A stretch of DNA of 56,536 nucleotides from Lachnospiraceae bacterium UBA3821 (GCA_002368865.1 DFDT01000101.1:1-56536); one strand, 5' to 3'; numbered from the stretch's first letter, positions 8,823 to 17,441 are shown. Numbers and translations: made by a program. The notes: generated by a model not told the origin, from the letters alone.

Positions 8823-9902
8823 ATGACTGCATTGTTGGAATTACGGGATAAAATAAAACTGATCTATGTAAAAAACGAAATGTTCATCCGGCCGGTGATC
8901 AAATTCCTGATCGCGTTTCTGGTTCTGATTGTGATCAATGGGCAGATGGGTTATATGAAAAAAATTGACAATATCGCCATTGTGTTGATTGCAGCGCTGA
9001 TGTGCTCGTTCCTTCCGTCCGGATGTATTATTTTGTTTGCTGCATTGTTTTCCATCCTGCATATGTATGCAGTGTCGCTGGAGATCGCGTTATTCGGACT
9101 GATCGTGTATCTGGTCATTTTCCTGTTGTATTTTCGGTTCAGCCCGAAGGATTCTTTGGTTGTGGTACTGATGCCGTTACTTTGTTTCCTGAAGCTGCCT
9201 TATGTGATGCCGATTGCCATGGGACTTTTGGGAACGCCGGCTTCGGCGGTTTCCGTGGCATGCGGTGTGATCGTATATTATCTGCTGGCGGGGATCAAAG
9301 GCAGTGTGCCTGCCATAAGTGCCATGAATGCCGGTGATGCAACAGCAAAACTCCGGCTTGTGGTGGATGCGCTGTTGGACAATAAAGCGATGCTGGTGAT
9401 GCTGATCGCCTTTGTGATCACGGTGATCGTGGTCTACATGGTGCGCAGGATGTCCATTGACTATTCCTGGACCATCGCCATGGTGGCGGGGGCGGTTCTG
9501 AACCTGATCATCCTGCTTGTGGGTGATCTGATCTATGAGACGAATATTTCCGTGGTCGGAGCGATCTTCGGGAATATTTTAGCGTTGGGTATTGCAAAGG
9601 TGATCGAATTTTTCCGGTTCTGCGTGGATCACAGCCGGACCGAGCGGGTGCAGTTTGAAGATGACGAATATTATTATTATGTGAAAGCGGTTCCCAAAAT
9701 GACGGTTTCTGCACCGGCCAAGACGGTGAAGAAGATCAACCAGCAGAGAGTGCCGGCCGGATATTCCGGCAGAAGTTCGGACAGCGCAAGAAGCAGCAAA
9801 AGTACCGGCAGCAGTAAAAACGGGGCAGGCAGCAGACGGAGCGTGACGATCACGGATCTGGATGATGAGGATGAATATGAGGATGACGAGGAGTTGTTTT
9901 AA
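8823..9902 (+). CDS. Polytopic membrane protein upstream of cdaA
   Basis: Not recognised as a characterised family. The 359 residues include about eight hydrophobic segments (roughly 27-270), some resembling permease helices, then a cytoplasmic tail. That tail is rich in Ser, Arg and Lys (about 300-340) and ends in an acidic cluster (TDLDDEDEYEDDEELF). GAGGAG precedes the start. The stop is only three bases before cdaA, so co-translation with the c-di-AMP synthase is likely. A role linked to envelope or osmotic homeostasis is an inference from that neighbour only. Confidence 0.75.
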   Translation: MTALLELRDKIKLIYVKNEMFIRPVIKFLIAFLVLIVINGQMGYMKKIDNIAIVLIAALMCSFLPSGCIILFAALFSILHMYAVSLEIALFGLIVYLVIFLLYFRFSPKDSLVVVLMPLLCFLKLPYVMPIAMGLLGTPASAVSVACGVIVYYLLAGIKGSVPAISAMNAGDATAKLRLVVDALLDNKAMLVMLIAFVITVIVVYMVRRMSIDYSWTIAMVAGAVLNLIILLVGDLIYETNISVVGAIFGNILALGIAKVIEFFRFCVDHSRTERVQFEDDEYYYYVKAVPKMTVSAPAKTVKKINQQRVPAGYSGRSSDSARSSKSTGSSKNGAGSRRSVTITDLDDEDEYEDDEELF

Positions 9903-9905
9903 AGC

Positions 9906-10787
9906 ATGCGACGTTTTGATGAGATGATAGAGTATGTGAGAAACTTCACAATTTACGGAACGATAATGGACCTGGGCGACGTGTTGGAAATTCTGATCAT
10001 CGCCCTTTTGGTGTATTATGTTCTTGTTTGGATGAAGGCCACACGGGCTTGGACTCTGTTAAAGGGTATCATCGTCATCTGCGTTTTCTTGCTGATTGCT
10101 TCTCTGTTTAAGATGAACACGATCCTATGGATGGCACAGAATGTTCTGGGAATCGCCGTGACGGCACTGGTTGTGATCCTGCAGCCGGAGCTGCGCCGTG
10201 CTCTGGAGGAGCTGGGGAGAAAGAACATTCTCAGCAGTATCATCCCCGATTCGGTGAAGCGGGAAGAAGGCTTCTCGGAGGAGACGATCCGGGAGATCGT
10301 GAAGGCGTGTATGGAGATGGGCAAGGTGCGCACCGGAGCCCTGATCGTCATTGAAAAAAATGTATCATTGGAAAATTATGAGCGTACCGGCATTGATATC
10401 GACGGGCTGGTAACCAACCAGCTTCTGATCAATATTTTTGAGAAAAACACACCGCTGCATGACGGAGCGGTTATTATACGTGGGAATCGGATCGTTTCCG
10501 CAACCTGTTATCTGCCGCTGTCGGATAATCTGGCGCTGAGCAAGGAACTGGGTACCAGACACAGGGCCGGCGTAGGGATCTCCGAGGCGACGGATTCAGT
10601 CACGGTTATTGTTTCTGAGGAAACGGGTAAAGTCAGTGTGGCGTATGAGGGCGAGTTGAACCGGAATCTGGATGCGGAAACGCTGCGGACGGTTCTGATG
10701 CAGAATATGAAGATGGATACAGAAGAGAACAAGCCGAAACGGAAAGGAAGGAATAAAGCGAAGGATGTTGAAAAGATTACTGAATAA
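9906..10787 (+). CDS. cdaA: Diadenylate cyclase CdaA
   Basis: Membrane-bound enzyme that condenses two ATP into c-di-AMP, a second messenger for potassium, osmotic and cell-wall control. The 293 residues begin with three membrane helices (about 25-92) and continue with the DAC domain. The catalytic DGA (186-188, in LHDGAVII) and RHR (218-220, in GTRHRAGVG) are intact. A Lys-rich tail of about 20 residues ends the protein. The gene overlaps the YbbR-domain gene by 23 bases, the widespread cdaA-cdaR arrangement. The chosen start has only a distant GAGGAG. Confidence 0.96.
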   Translation: MRRFDEMIEYVRNFTIYGTIMDLGDVLEILIIALLVYYVLVWMKATRAWTLLKGIIVICVFLLIASLFKMNTILWMAQNVLGIAVTALVVILQPELRRALEELGRKNILSSIIPDSVKREEGFSEETIREIVKACMEMGKVRTGALIVIEKNVSLENYERTGIDIDGLVTNQLLINIFEKNTPLHDGAVIIRGNRIVSATCYLPLSDNLALSKELGTRHRAGVGISEATDSVTVIVSEETGKVSVAYEGELNRNLDAETLRTVLMQNMKMDTEENKPKRKGRNKAKDVEKITE

Positions 10788-12042
10788 CTGGCTGTTAAAA
10801 CTCATATCGCTTTTCCTGGCGTTTCTTCTGTGGTTTTTGGTGGTGGAGATCGGGGATCCGAAGGACGATCAGGATATGGGAAATGTGATCGTCAGACTGA
10901 CGAACACCCAGCTTTTGGATGAAGAGAATAAAGTGTATGAGGTTCTGGACGGCACCAATGTGGTGAAGGTTACCGTATATGCGCCCAAGAGCGTGCTTTC
11001 CCAGATCCGCAGCAGTGATATTACGGCGGAAGCGGACATCAGTAAGCTTACGGATATCAATACCGTGCCGATCGATTTTTCTGTTTCTACCGTTACCGGG
11101 GCTACCGTGACCGGAAGCCATGATTATGTCAAGCTGAATATCGAGGAGAAAGCCAGCAAATATGTTTCTCTCTCCAGTAAGACAACGGGAGAGGTGGCGG
11201 AAGGATTTGCGGTCACAAACCTGACCCCTGATCAGAACCGGATTGAGGTGTCCGGACCCAAATCCATTGTGGATCAGATCCGGTATGCAGGGGCGGAGAT
11301 CGACGTGACGGATGCGACCTCCAATCTGACGGCAAATGTGGATATTTCCCTGTATAATGTACAGGGGGAGGAGATCGATCAGAGCAAGATTTCCAAAAAT
11401 GTGAATCATGTGAAGATGTCGGTTGAGGTGCTGGCGGTTAAGGAAGTTCCCCTGCAGTTTGCGACTTCCGGAGAGCCGGAGCAGGGTTATATGGTTTCGG
11501 GAGAGCCTGTCGCCGATGTCAGTGTCGTGAAGCTGGCGGGATCTGTGTATACGTTGTCCAGAGTGTCATCTATTGCGATCCCTTCCGAGGTGTTGGATAT
11601 GGCAGGGACGACGGAGGATAAGACTTTTACGTTTGATATCCGGGAGTATCTGCCTGACAATACAAAGCTTGCCGATAATACGTTTTCACCCAAGATCACA
11701 GTGACGGTTCCGGTGGAGCAGGTTGTGGAGCGGTCTCTCAAGGGTGCGTTGGAGGACATTGCGGTAAGTAATGTTCCCGGCGGATATGAAGTGGAGATCA
11801 GTACAGCAGATGAATCCACATACACACTGGAGGTAAGCGGGCTGAAAGAGGATATAGAGGCCCTGCGCCAGAGCGGGATCAAAGGAAAGATCGATGTAGG
11901 TGCGTGGATGGAGGAGCATAAGATTGAAAAGCTGCGGATCGGCAGTACATATACTGTTCCGGTGACATTTGAACCGGAAGAGAATGTTACGATCAAAAAT
12001 GAAGTTACGGTAAAGATAACAATCAAAGAATCAGAGGAATAA
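10765..12042 (+). CDS. cdaR: YbbR-domain protein, CdaA regulator CdaR
   Basis: Extracytoplasmic partner that binds CdaA through the membrane and modulates c-di-AMP synthesis. The 425 residues have one N-terminal membrane anchor (about 8-30, KLISLFLAFLLWFLVVEI) followed by repeated YbbR beta-domains (about 35-420). The start lies inside the cdaA end behind GGAAGGAA, so translation is coupled. In B. subtilis glmM follows cdaR; here transcription is instead followed by a new promoter and an HPr gene. No terminator was identified directly after the stop. Confidence 0.9.
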   Translation: MLKRLLNNWLLKLISLFLAFLLWFLVVEIGDPKDDQDMGNVIVRLTNTQLLDEENKVYEVLDGTNVVKVTVYAPKSVLSQIRSSDITAEADISKLTDINTVPIDFSVSTVTGATVTGSHDYVKLNIEEKASKYVSLSSKTTGEVAEGFAVTNLTPDQNRIEVSGPKSIVDQIRYAGAEIDVTDATSNLTANVDISLYNVQGEEIDQSKISKNVNHVKMSVEVLAVKEVPLQFATSGEPEQGYMVSGEPVADVSVVKLAGSVYTLSRVSSIAIPSEVLDMAGTTEDKTFTFDIREYLPDNTKLADNTFSPKITVTVPVEQVVERSLKGALEDIAVSNVPGGYEVEISTADESTYTLEVSGLKEDIEALRQSGIKGKIDVGAWMEEHKIEKLRIGSTYTVPVTFEPEENVTIKNEVTVKITIKESEE

Positions 12043-12050
12043 AAAATTAC

Positions 12051-12079
12051 TTGTTTATCTATTTCAATCATGCTATATT
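12051..12079 (+). promoter_or_regulatory. Promoter of the HPr gene
   Basis: TTGTTT (12051-12056), a 17-base spacer and TATATT (12074-12079). The TGC before the -10 gives an extended -10. It starts nine bases after cdaR and would give a leader of about 85 bases before the HPr start. Confidence 0.6.
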
Positions 12080-12096
12080 TATAGTAAGATGTATGA

Positions 12097-12153
12097 GTGC
12101 CGCAGAGAAGATGTCCATAGGGGTGTGGACATAAGAAGGGGTCTGTGCGGTAC
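12097..12153 (+). promoter_or_regulatory. Folded 5' leader of the HPr gene
   Basis: An outer stem GTGCCGCA (12097-12104) with TGCGGTAC (12146-12153) encloses an inner hairpin ATGTCCA (12111-12117) with TGGACAT (12126-12132). GA/TC pairing continues inside the outer stem past a bulge. The structure ends eight bases before the GGAGGG ribosome binding site. It has no T run, so it is not a plain terminator. No known riboswitch class was recognised. Confidence 0.5.
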
Positions 12154-12173
12154 GGGGATTGGAGGGCGTGCAT

Positions 12174-12437
12174 ATGGTGAGTCAGAAAGTAGTCATTAAG
12201 AACCCAACTGGCTTGCATTTGAGACCGGCGGGTATCCTGTGCAAGGAGGCAATGCAGTTTAAGTCGCTGATCACGTTTACGTTTCGGGATAGTACGGCGA
12301 ATGCAAAGAGTGTTCTCAGTGTGCTGGGAGCATGTGTCAAATGTGGTGATGAGATTGAATTTGTATGTGAAGGGGAAGACGAGAAGGAAGCTCTGAAAGC
12401 CTTGATCACAGCTGTGGAAAACGGTCTGGGAGAATGA
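12174..12437 (+). CDS. ptsH: HPr-family phosphocarrier protein
   Basis: Phosphocarrier of the sugar phosphotransferase system, 87 residues. The active-site His15 sits in TGLHLRPAG with Arg17, and the regulatory serine (Ser46, in NAKSVLSVLG) targeted by HPr kinase in Firmicutes is present. It could therefore work both in sugar uptake and in catabolite control. A TTG at 12159 is in frame, but GGAGGG at 12161-12166 lies seven bases before the ATG at 12174. Keeping His15 rules out Crh. A terminator follows, so the gene is probably monocistronic. No ptsI is adjacent. Confidence 0.9.
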   Translation: MVSQKVVIKNPTGLHLRPAGILCKEAMQFKSLITFTFRDSTANAKSVLSVLGACVKCGDEIEFVCEGEDEKEALKALITAVENGLGE

Positions 12438-12444
12438 TTGATTG

Positions 12445-12472
12445 ACAGCTCATCCATTGGGTGGGCTGTTTT
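12445..12472 (+). terminator. Rho-independent terminator after the HPr gene
   Basis: ACAGCTCATCC (12445-12455) pairs with GGGTGGGCTGT (12459-12469), allowing two G-U pairs, with a three-base loop and TTTT following. Confidence 0.75.
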
Positions 12473-12508
12473 GGCGTAAGGGCTTACATTTGGAGAGGAG
12501 AACCAAGC

Positions 12509-14185
12509 ATGTTGAATTATCAGAGATATCAAAAGAATCCGGTCATGGATTATCCTGAGCGGGAATGGCCGAACAAGGAGATCACCAAAGCGCCCATCTG
12601 GTGCAGCGTGGATCTGCGAGACGGCAATCAGGCGCTGATCGATCCCATGGTGGTCAGTGAGAAGATTGAGATGTTTGAATTCCTGATCAAACTGGGATTT
12701 AAGGAGATTGAGATCGGCTTTCCTGCAGCAAGCCAGATCGAGTTCGATTTCCTGCGCCAGCTGGTGGATCGGAAGATGATCCCGGATGATGTAGTGGTAC
12801 AGGTGCTGACCCAGTGCCGTGAGGAACTGATCGACAGGACATTTGAATCCATCGAAGGCTGTAAGCAGGCGGTGGTGCATATTTATAATTCCACATCCAC
12901 CTTGCAGAGAGATGTGGTATTCCACAAGGATAAGCCGGAGATCATTGATATTGCGCTGGAAGGAACCCGCATGGTAAAAGAGCGTGCGGCAAAGTTCCCA
13001 GGCAAGATCATTCTGGAATATTCGCCGGAGAGCTTTACCGGCACGGAGCCGGAGTTCGCGGCAGAGATCTGTAATGCTGTGATCAGAGAGTGGGGGCCCA
13101 CCCCAGAGAACAAGATGATCATCAACCTGCCGTCCACGGTGGAGATGACCACGCCCAATGTGTTTGCCGACCGCATCGAGTGGATGATCAAGCATCTGGA
13201 GAATCGTGAGAGTCTGATCATCAGTGTACATCCTCACAATGACAGAGGAACCGGCGTCGCTACCGCGGAGCTGGCATTGTTAGCAGGTGCAGACCGGATC
13301 GAGGGAACACTGTTTGGAAACGGCGAGCGTACCGGTAATGTGGATGTGTTGAATATCGCATATAATATGTTCTCCCAGGGGATCAATCCTGAGTTGAATA
13401 TTGAAAAGGTGAACGATATCATCGAGATTTATGAGCGCTGCTGCAAGATTCCTATCCATCCGAGACATCCCTATGCCGGAAAGCTGGTATTTACCGCATT
13501 TTCCGGTTCTCATCAGGATGCTATCAACAAGGGTGTGCAGGCGATGAAGGAGAGAAATACCCAGATCTGGCAGGTGCCTTATCTGCCCATCGATCCCTCT
13601 GATATTGGCAGGGATTATGAGCCGATCGTGCGTATCAATTCCCAGTCCGGCAAGGGCGGCGTGGCATTTGTGATGGATACCTACTTTGGATTCAAGCTGC
13701 CGAAGGCGATGCAGAAGGAGTTCGCAAATGTGATCCAGAAGATTTCAGAGGCACAGGGCGAGGTTTCTCCTGACAAGATCATGGATACCTTCCGCCAGGA
13801 GTACCTGGATCAGAAGGAGCCCATCCACTTCAGAAAACTGCGCGTGGATGATCTGAGCGATTCCGTGAAGACGGAGTTTGATACGAAGGTGACGGTTGTA
13901 TATACCAATAAAGGTGTGGAAAAGACCTTTGAGGCGGTCGGAAACGGACCGATCGACGCGGTGCAGAGAGGACTTACAGAGGAATTGGGCATTCGCATTA
14001 AGGTGCTTGATTACGAAGAGCACGCAATGCAGAGCGGTGCAAACTCTCAGGCGGCGGCGTATATTCACCTTCTGGACAGCGACACCGGCCGTGTGACTTA
14101 CGGCGTGGGTGTGAGCTCCAACATCACCAGAGCCTCTGTGCGGGCAATCTTCTCGGCGATCAATCGGTTGGGGTTAGGAGCATAA
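12509..14185 (+). CDS. leuA: 2-isopropylmalate synthase (long, LeuA type 2)
   Basis: Condenses acetyl-CoA with 2-oxoisovalerate, the first step of leucine synthesis. The 558 residues start with MLNYQRYQKNPVMDYPER, the N-terminus of the longer yeast/actinobacterial-like class. The catalytic barrel motif (VDLRDGNQALIDPM), the metal-site region (SVHPHNDRGTG) and the C-terminal LeuA allosteric dimer domain (about 420-555) are present. Upstream in-frame starts are discarded because GGAGAGGAG at 12492-12500 is eight bases before this ATG. There is no T-box leader. The gene converges on the next with a two-base gap. Confidence 0.95.
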   Translation: MLNYQRYQKNPVMDYPEREWPNKEITKAPIWCSVDLRDGNQALIDPMVVSEKIEMFEFLIKLGFKEIEIGFPAASQIEFDFLRQLVDRKMIPDDVVVQVLTQCREELIDRTFESIEGCKQAVVHIYNSTSTLQRDVVFHKDKPEIIDIALEGTRMVKERAAKFPGKIILEYSPESFTGTEPEFAAEICNAVIREWGPTPENKMIINLPSTVEMTTPNVFADRIEWMIKHLENRESLIISVHPHNDRGTGVATAELALLAGADRIEGTLFGNGERTGNVDVLNIAYNMFSQGINPELNIEKVNDIIEIYERCCKIPIHPRHPYAGKLVFTAFSGSHQDAINKGVQAMKERNTQIWQVPYLPIDPSDIGRDYEPIVRINSQSGKGGVAFVMDTYFGFKLPKAMQKEFANVIQKISEAQGEVSPDKIMDTFRQEYLDQKEPIHFRKLRVDDLSDSVKTEFDTKVTVVYTNKGVEKTFEAVGNGPIDAVQRGLTEELGIRIKVLDYEEHAMQSGANSQAAAYIHLLDSDTGRVTYGVGVSSNITRASVRAIFSAINRLGLGA

Positions 14186-14187
14186 GA

Positions 14188-15339
14188 TCAGCGGAAGGTC
14201 AGGGAGTCGGTCTCGTTGACAACGCAGATCATTGTCTTTCCGGTATTTAATACGATCTCATTTCCGGCGTCATCATAGAATTTGGTGGCGCCGTAATCAC
14301 TGTCTTTTTCCCAGCTCACATGAATTCCTTTGCCGTTCGTGAAAAACCAGCCGTCTTCGGTGTCGTCTTCGCACTGTAAGGCCAGATAGCCCTTCTGATC
14401 CAGCACCTCCTGTCTGATGTACTGCACCAGGATGTTTTTGAAGGAGAGCTGGGTGCCGTCTGCGTCGCAGTGGGGCTCGTCTATGCCGCCGGAGAGGTGC
14501 TGAAAACGGTAATAGAGCCCATCTTCTTCATTGAACTCGAAATAGCAGCGGGTTAAAGGATAACACCCGGACAGGTCGATGTAAGTGGCGTTGGCAGCGC
14601 TGCTGCCGTATTGCGTCAAGGCGTTGGGCTGCGCCTTTGGCGCAAACTGAAAATGCTGCGGGTCGGTGAGCCCCCGGTAATTTAATTGATAATGCTGCTT
14701 CTTGATGCTCTGGAGCAGCAATTTTCCGTCTGCATATACATTATGTGGATCCGGACGGTCTTTGGAGCGGTAGAAGGCTTCGGCGGAGCCGGCCAGGCCG
14801 TTTATGTTTTCTGTGGTTTCCTCCGCCATAAGCTCATTGATGTAGTAAGGACCACCGTAATGTACCAAAAAGGCATCCCACTCAAACGCCCAGTATGCGT
14901 AATAAGTTCTGGCGCTGCGGATGTTTCCGATGCGGACCAGATCCTGCCAGTCCTCAAAAACCGCCATCATGCGGCTCGTTTTTCCCTCCACGTTGGCTTC
15001 ATAGAGGATGGATGCTTTGGAGAGATTATAGTGCGGAAGTGCACGGGACTCATTGGGTACAATGACTGCTATGGGGCGCATTTCCGCTACTTCGGGAGTC
15101 ACCCACTCGTTGGTCAGGGGACTGCGTACCATATCCTGTTTCGGGGGAAGGGTATCGTCCTCCGTGACAATACGAATGGTGGAATCTATGGAATCGCTGG
15201 GAAGCGGCTGTAACGTTTCATGCAAGAAACCGGATTCCGGGACAACAGTCTCTACGGAAGGCTGCTGGATCCGGCATCCGGCGAATGTCAAAAGTATTAC
15301 GGTGGGAATTAGAAATCGATATACGGGATATCTGGTCAT
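14188..15339 (-). CDS. DUF3048 (YerB-like) lipoprotein
   Basis: Exported lipoprotein of 383 residues. The N-terminal signal ends in a lipobox (TFAGC, Cys22), so it should be attached to the outer face of the membrane. Two DUF3048 lobes follow; the first carries RPIAVIVPNESRALPHY and RIGNIRSARTYY, the second the DPHNVYAD region. The family resembles YerB of Bacillus and has no proven biochemical role. The gene overlaps the end of the YuiD-like gene by four bases, so both are translated from one transcript. Confidence 0.88.
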   Translation of the reverse strand: MTRYPVYRFLIPTVILLTFAGCRIQQPSVETVVPESGFLHETLQPLPSDSIDSTIRIVTEDDTLPPKQDMVRSPLTNEWVTPEVAEMRPIAVIVPNESRALPHYNLSKASILYEANVEGKTSRMMAVFEDWQDLVRIGNIRSARTYYAYWAFEWDAFLVHYGGPYYINELMAEETTENINGLAGSAEAFYRSKDRPDPHNVYADGKLLLQSIKKQHYQLNYRGLTDPQHFQFAPKAQPNALTQYGSSAANATYIDLSGCYPLTRCYFEFNEEDGLYYRFQHLSGGIDEPHCDADGTQLSFKNILVQYIRQEVLDQKGYLALQCEDDTEDGWFFTNGKGIHVSWEKDSDYGATKFYDDAGNEIVLNTGKTMICVVNETDSLTFR

Positions 15340-15800
15340 CTTTGGAAAACCTCTACTATGATAGCGATCAAAATACCGAGAATAGCACCGACAAGAACCT
15401 GCAGGGGAGTGTGTCCCACGAATTCTTTGAGCTTCTCGGTTGCATCAAATTCGTCGTGGCCCATTTCGGAGAAAGTCTTCACGATATCGTTCAGCAGTCC
15501 CGCCTGAATACCGGTTTCTCTGCGCACACCCATGGCGTCATACATAACGACCAGAGCGAAGATCATGCACACAGCAAATTCAAAACTTCCCGGACCATAC
15601 TGGTAGGAGGTTGCCGTGCACAGGGCACAGACGGTTGCAGAGTGGGAACTGGGCATGCCGCCGCTTCCCACAAGTCTTTCAGCTACAAATTTCTTGGTAA
15701 AAAACAGATGGATCATCGTCTTTAAAAACTGAGCAACCAGCCATCCCATGGCTGCGCTGACAAAAATCGTATTGTGAAGTAACTCCTGAAAAAAGTTCAT
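15336..15800 (-). CDS. YuiD-like divergent PAP2/DUF212 membrane protein
   Basis: Small membrane protein of about 154 residues related to acid phosphatase/haloperoxidase proteins. The conserved GGMPSSHSATVCAL, RRETG and GHTPLQVLVGAILGI segments are present, with about four membrane helices. It may act on a lipid phosphate, but activity has not been shown for this family to my knowledge. The start is ambiguous: GAGGAGG lies about four bases before a GTG at 15806 and about ten before the ATG at 15800. The TGGACT-TATACT promoter at 15832-15860 drives it, with the DUF3048 gene downstream. Confidence 0.85.
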   Translation of the reverse strand: MNFFQELLHNTIFVSAAMGWLVAQFLKTMIHLFFTKKFVAERLVGSGGMPSSHSATVCALCTATSYQYGPGSFEFAVCMIFALVVMYDAMGVRRETGIQAGLLNDIVKTFSEMGHDEFDATEKLKEFVGHTPLQVLVGAILGILIAIIVEVFQR

Positions 15801-15831
15801 TTGCACTGATCCTCCTCAAATTTCCTTTTTC

Positions 15832-15860
15832 AGTATAACGTATTTTAAGGTAAAAGTCCA
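15832..15860 (-). promoter_or_regulatory. Promoter of the YuiD-like/DUF3048 operon
   Basis: Read on the minus strand: TGGACT (15860-15855), a 17-base spacer and TATACT (15837-15832), about 26-32 bases before the candidate starts. Confidence 0.55.
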
Positions 15861-15875
15861 TAAAATATATTAGTC

Positions 15876-15904
15876 TTGCGCAATTTTCAAATGGATAGTA
15901 TACT
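15876..15904 (+). promoter_or_regulatory. Promoter of the GT2 gene at 15934
   Basis: TTGCGC (15876-15881), a 17-base spacer and TATACT (15899-15904). It is divergent from the YuiD-like promoter; the two -35 elements are about 15 bases apart. Confidence 0.6.
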
Positions 15905-15933
15905 TGAAAATAGATTGGATCATGGGAGGAAAT

Positions 15934-16863
15934 ATGAGTCTGTTAAGTGTGATCGTGCCCTGCTATAATGAGGAGGACAGCGTGGCTCTGTTTTATCAGG
16001 AGCTTATGAAAAATGACTCCTTTTTTCGACAGAATGAAATTGAAGTAGAACTGCTTTATATAGATGACGGATCCAGGGATGCGACGGTAACGGAAGTGAA
16101 AAAACTGATCGCGGAGGACGAGCGTGTCCATCTGGTGTCTTTTTCGCGTAATTTCGGGAAAGAGGCGGCCATGTTCGCTGGATTGGAGAAGGCAAGGGGA
16201 GATTATGTGGTGATCATGGACGTGGATCTGCAGGATCCGCCGTCGCTTCTGCCGGAAATGTTTGCCGGGATCAAAGAAGGATACGATTCCGTGGCCACCA
16301 GACGGGTCAGCAGAAAGGGAGAACCGCCGATCCGCAGTTTTTTTGCGAGACGATTTTATCGTTTGATGAAGAAGATCTCCAAGACAGAGATGATGGACGG
16401 CGCCAGAGACTATCGGCTGATGACCAGACAGATGGTGGATGCCATCCTTTCCATGCGGGAGTATAACCGCTTTACAAAGGGGATTTTCGGCTGGGTCGGA
16501 TTTCGTACCAAATGGGTGGAATATGAGAATGTGGAGCGGGCCAGAGGCGAGACTAAATGGAGTTTCTGGAAACTGCTCATGTATTCGTTTGACGGTATCA
16601 TCGCCTTTTCCACGGCGCCGTTAATGATCTCATCCGTCATGGGCGTGGTCATGTGCCTGGTTGCCTTTTTGATGATCATCTTTATTATCGTGCGGAAGCT
16701 GATCTTCGGTGATCCGGTTTCCGGGTGGCCGTCGATGGTGTGTATCATTCTGTTAACCAGCGGGATCAACTTTTTCTGTACCGGGATAGTGGGGCAGTAT
16801 CTTGCCAGAACCTATCTGGAGGTAAAAAAACGTCCCATCTACCTGGTAAAAGAGGAAATTTAA
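15934..16863 (+). CDS. GT2 polyprenyl-phosphate glycosyltransferase (DPM1/GtrB-like)
   Basis: Transfers a sugar from a nucleotide donor to a polyprenyl phosphate on the inner membrane face. The 309 residues have a GT-A domain (SVIVPCYNEED at 5-15; DVDLQDPP near 97) and two C-terminal membrane helices (about 225-250 and 262-285), the GtrB plan. Earlier in-frame starts exist at 15904 and 15922, but GGAGG at 15925-15929 favours 15934. It stands alone behind its own promoter, ahead of the large glycan cluster. The sugar is unknown. Confidence 0.9.
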   Translation: MSLLSVIVPCYNEEDSVALFYQELMKNDSFFRQNEIEVELLYIDDGSRDATVTEVKKLIAEDERVHLVSFSRNFGKEAAMFAGLEKARGDYVVIMDVDLQDPPSLLPEMFAGIKEGYDSVATRRVSRKGEPPIRSFFARRFYRLMKKISKTEMMDGARDYRLMTRQMVDAILSMREYNRFTKGIFGWVGFRTKWVEYENVERARGETKWSFWKLLMYSFDGIIAFSTAPLMISSVMGVVMCLVAFLMIIFIIVRKLIFGDPVSGWPSMVCIILLTSGINFFCTGIVGQYLARTYLEVKKRPIYLVKEEI

Positions 16864-17028
16864 GGGGAGTTTGATAATATTTTGTCAGAATGGCTACTTT
16901 TAGGTACCTTTTTGACGAAATTCTTTGATAAAATGGACTTTTTTGTGGCTCGACACCTATGATAAAATAATTCCAGGCAGGAACAAAAACAGGCACTATC
17001 TGACAAAAAATAAAAGGAGGATTCTGTC
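16864..17028 (+). promoter_or_regulatory. Regulatory region with 0A-box-like sites
   Basis: This AT-rich gap contains TGACGAA at 16913-16919, an exact fit to the Spo0A box core TGNCGAA. It also has TTTGTCAGA at 16881-16889 and the inverted TCTGACAAA at about 16999-17007, both one base off the core. They precede a gene for a Spo0A-type DNA-binding domain, so autoregulation is possible. The ribosome binding site is AAAGGAGG (17013-17020). No confident sigma-A promoter was identified. Confidence 0.45.
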
Positions 17029-17406
17029 ATGGACATTACAACGGTAAAGGATGTCGAGCTGGAAAGGTATATTACGGGTATCATGCTCGATATCGGTGTA
17101 CCGGCGCACTTGAAAGGCTATCATTATCTGAGGGATGCGATCATGATCTCAGGGAGGGATATGGAGGCGGTCAGCAGTATTACGAAGCTTCTGTATCCGG
17201 TGATCGCAAAGCGGTTTAAGACTTCGTCGCAGAAGGTGGAGCGCGCGATCCGCAATGCGATAGAGGTATCCTGGGATAGGGGCAATGCGGAGACTTTTGA
17301 GGCGATGTTCGGATACTCTGCGCGGACAGGTAATGTGAGACCGACCAACAGCGAGTATATTGCGCGGATTGCAGATAAGGTGCGTCTTGATTTTAAGGCA
17401 ATGTAA
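17029..17406 (+). CDS. Stand-alone Spo0A C-terminal DNA-binding domain protein
   Basis: The whole 125-residue protein aligns with the C-terminal output domain of the sporulation regulator Spo0A. Visible are ITGIMLDIGVPAHLKGYHYL, the recognition-helix region SSQKVERAIRNAIEVSWDRG and the closing PTNSEYIARIADKVRL. The N-terminal phosphoreceiver domain is absent, and the start has an excellent ribosome binding site, so this is not a 5' truncation. It should bind 0A-box DNA without phosphorylation control, acting as a constitutive regulator or competitor of Spo0A. Family assignment is firm; role is inference. Confidence 0.9.
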   Translation: MDITTVKDVELERYITGIMLDIGVPAHLKGYHYLRDAIMISGRDMEAVSSITKLLYPVIAKRFKTSSQKVERAIRNAIEVSWDRGNAETFEAMFGYSARTGNVRPTNSEYIARIADKVRLDFKAM

Positions 17407-17441
17407 CAAAAGAGAAAAGTGTAGGATGAGGAGCGGCGGAT

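Noticed and set aside
12042..12508. T-box leucine leader for leuA
   Set aside because: The gap before leuA is short and holds only the HPr terminator; no T-box core sequence or specifier stem was found there or in the HPr leader.
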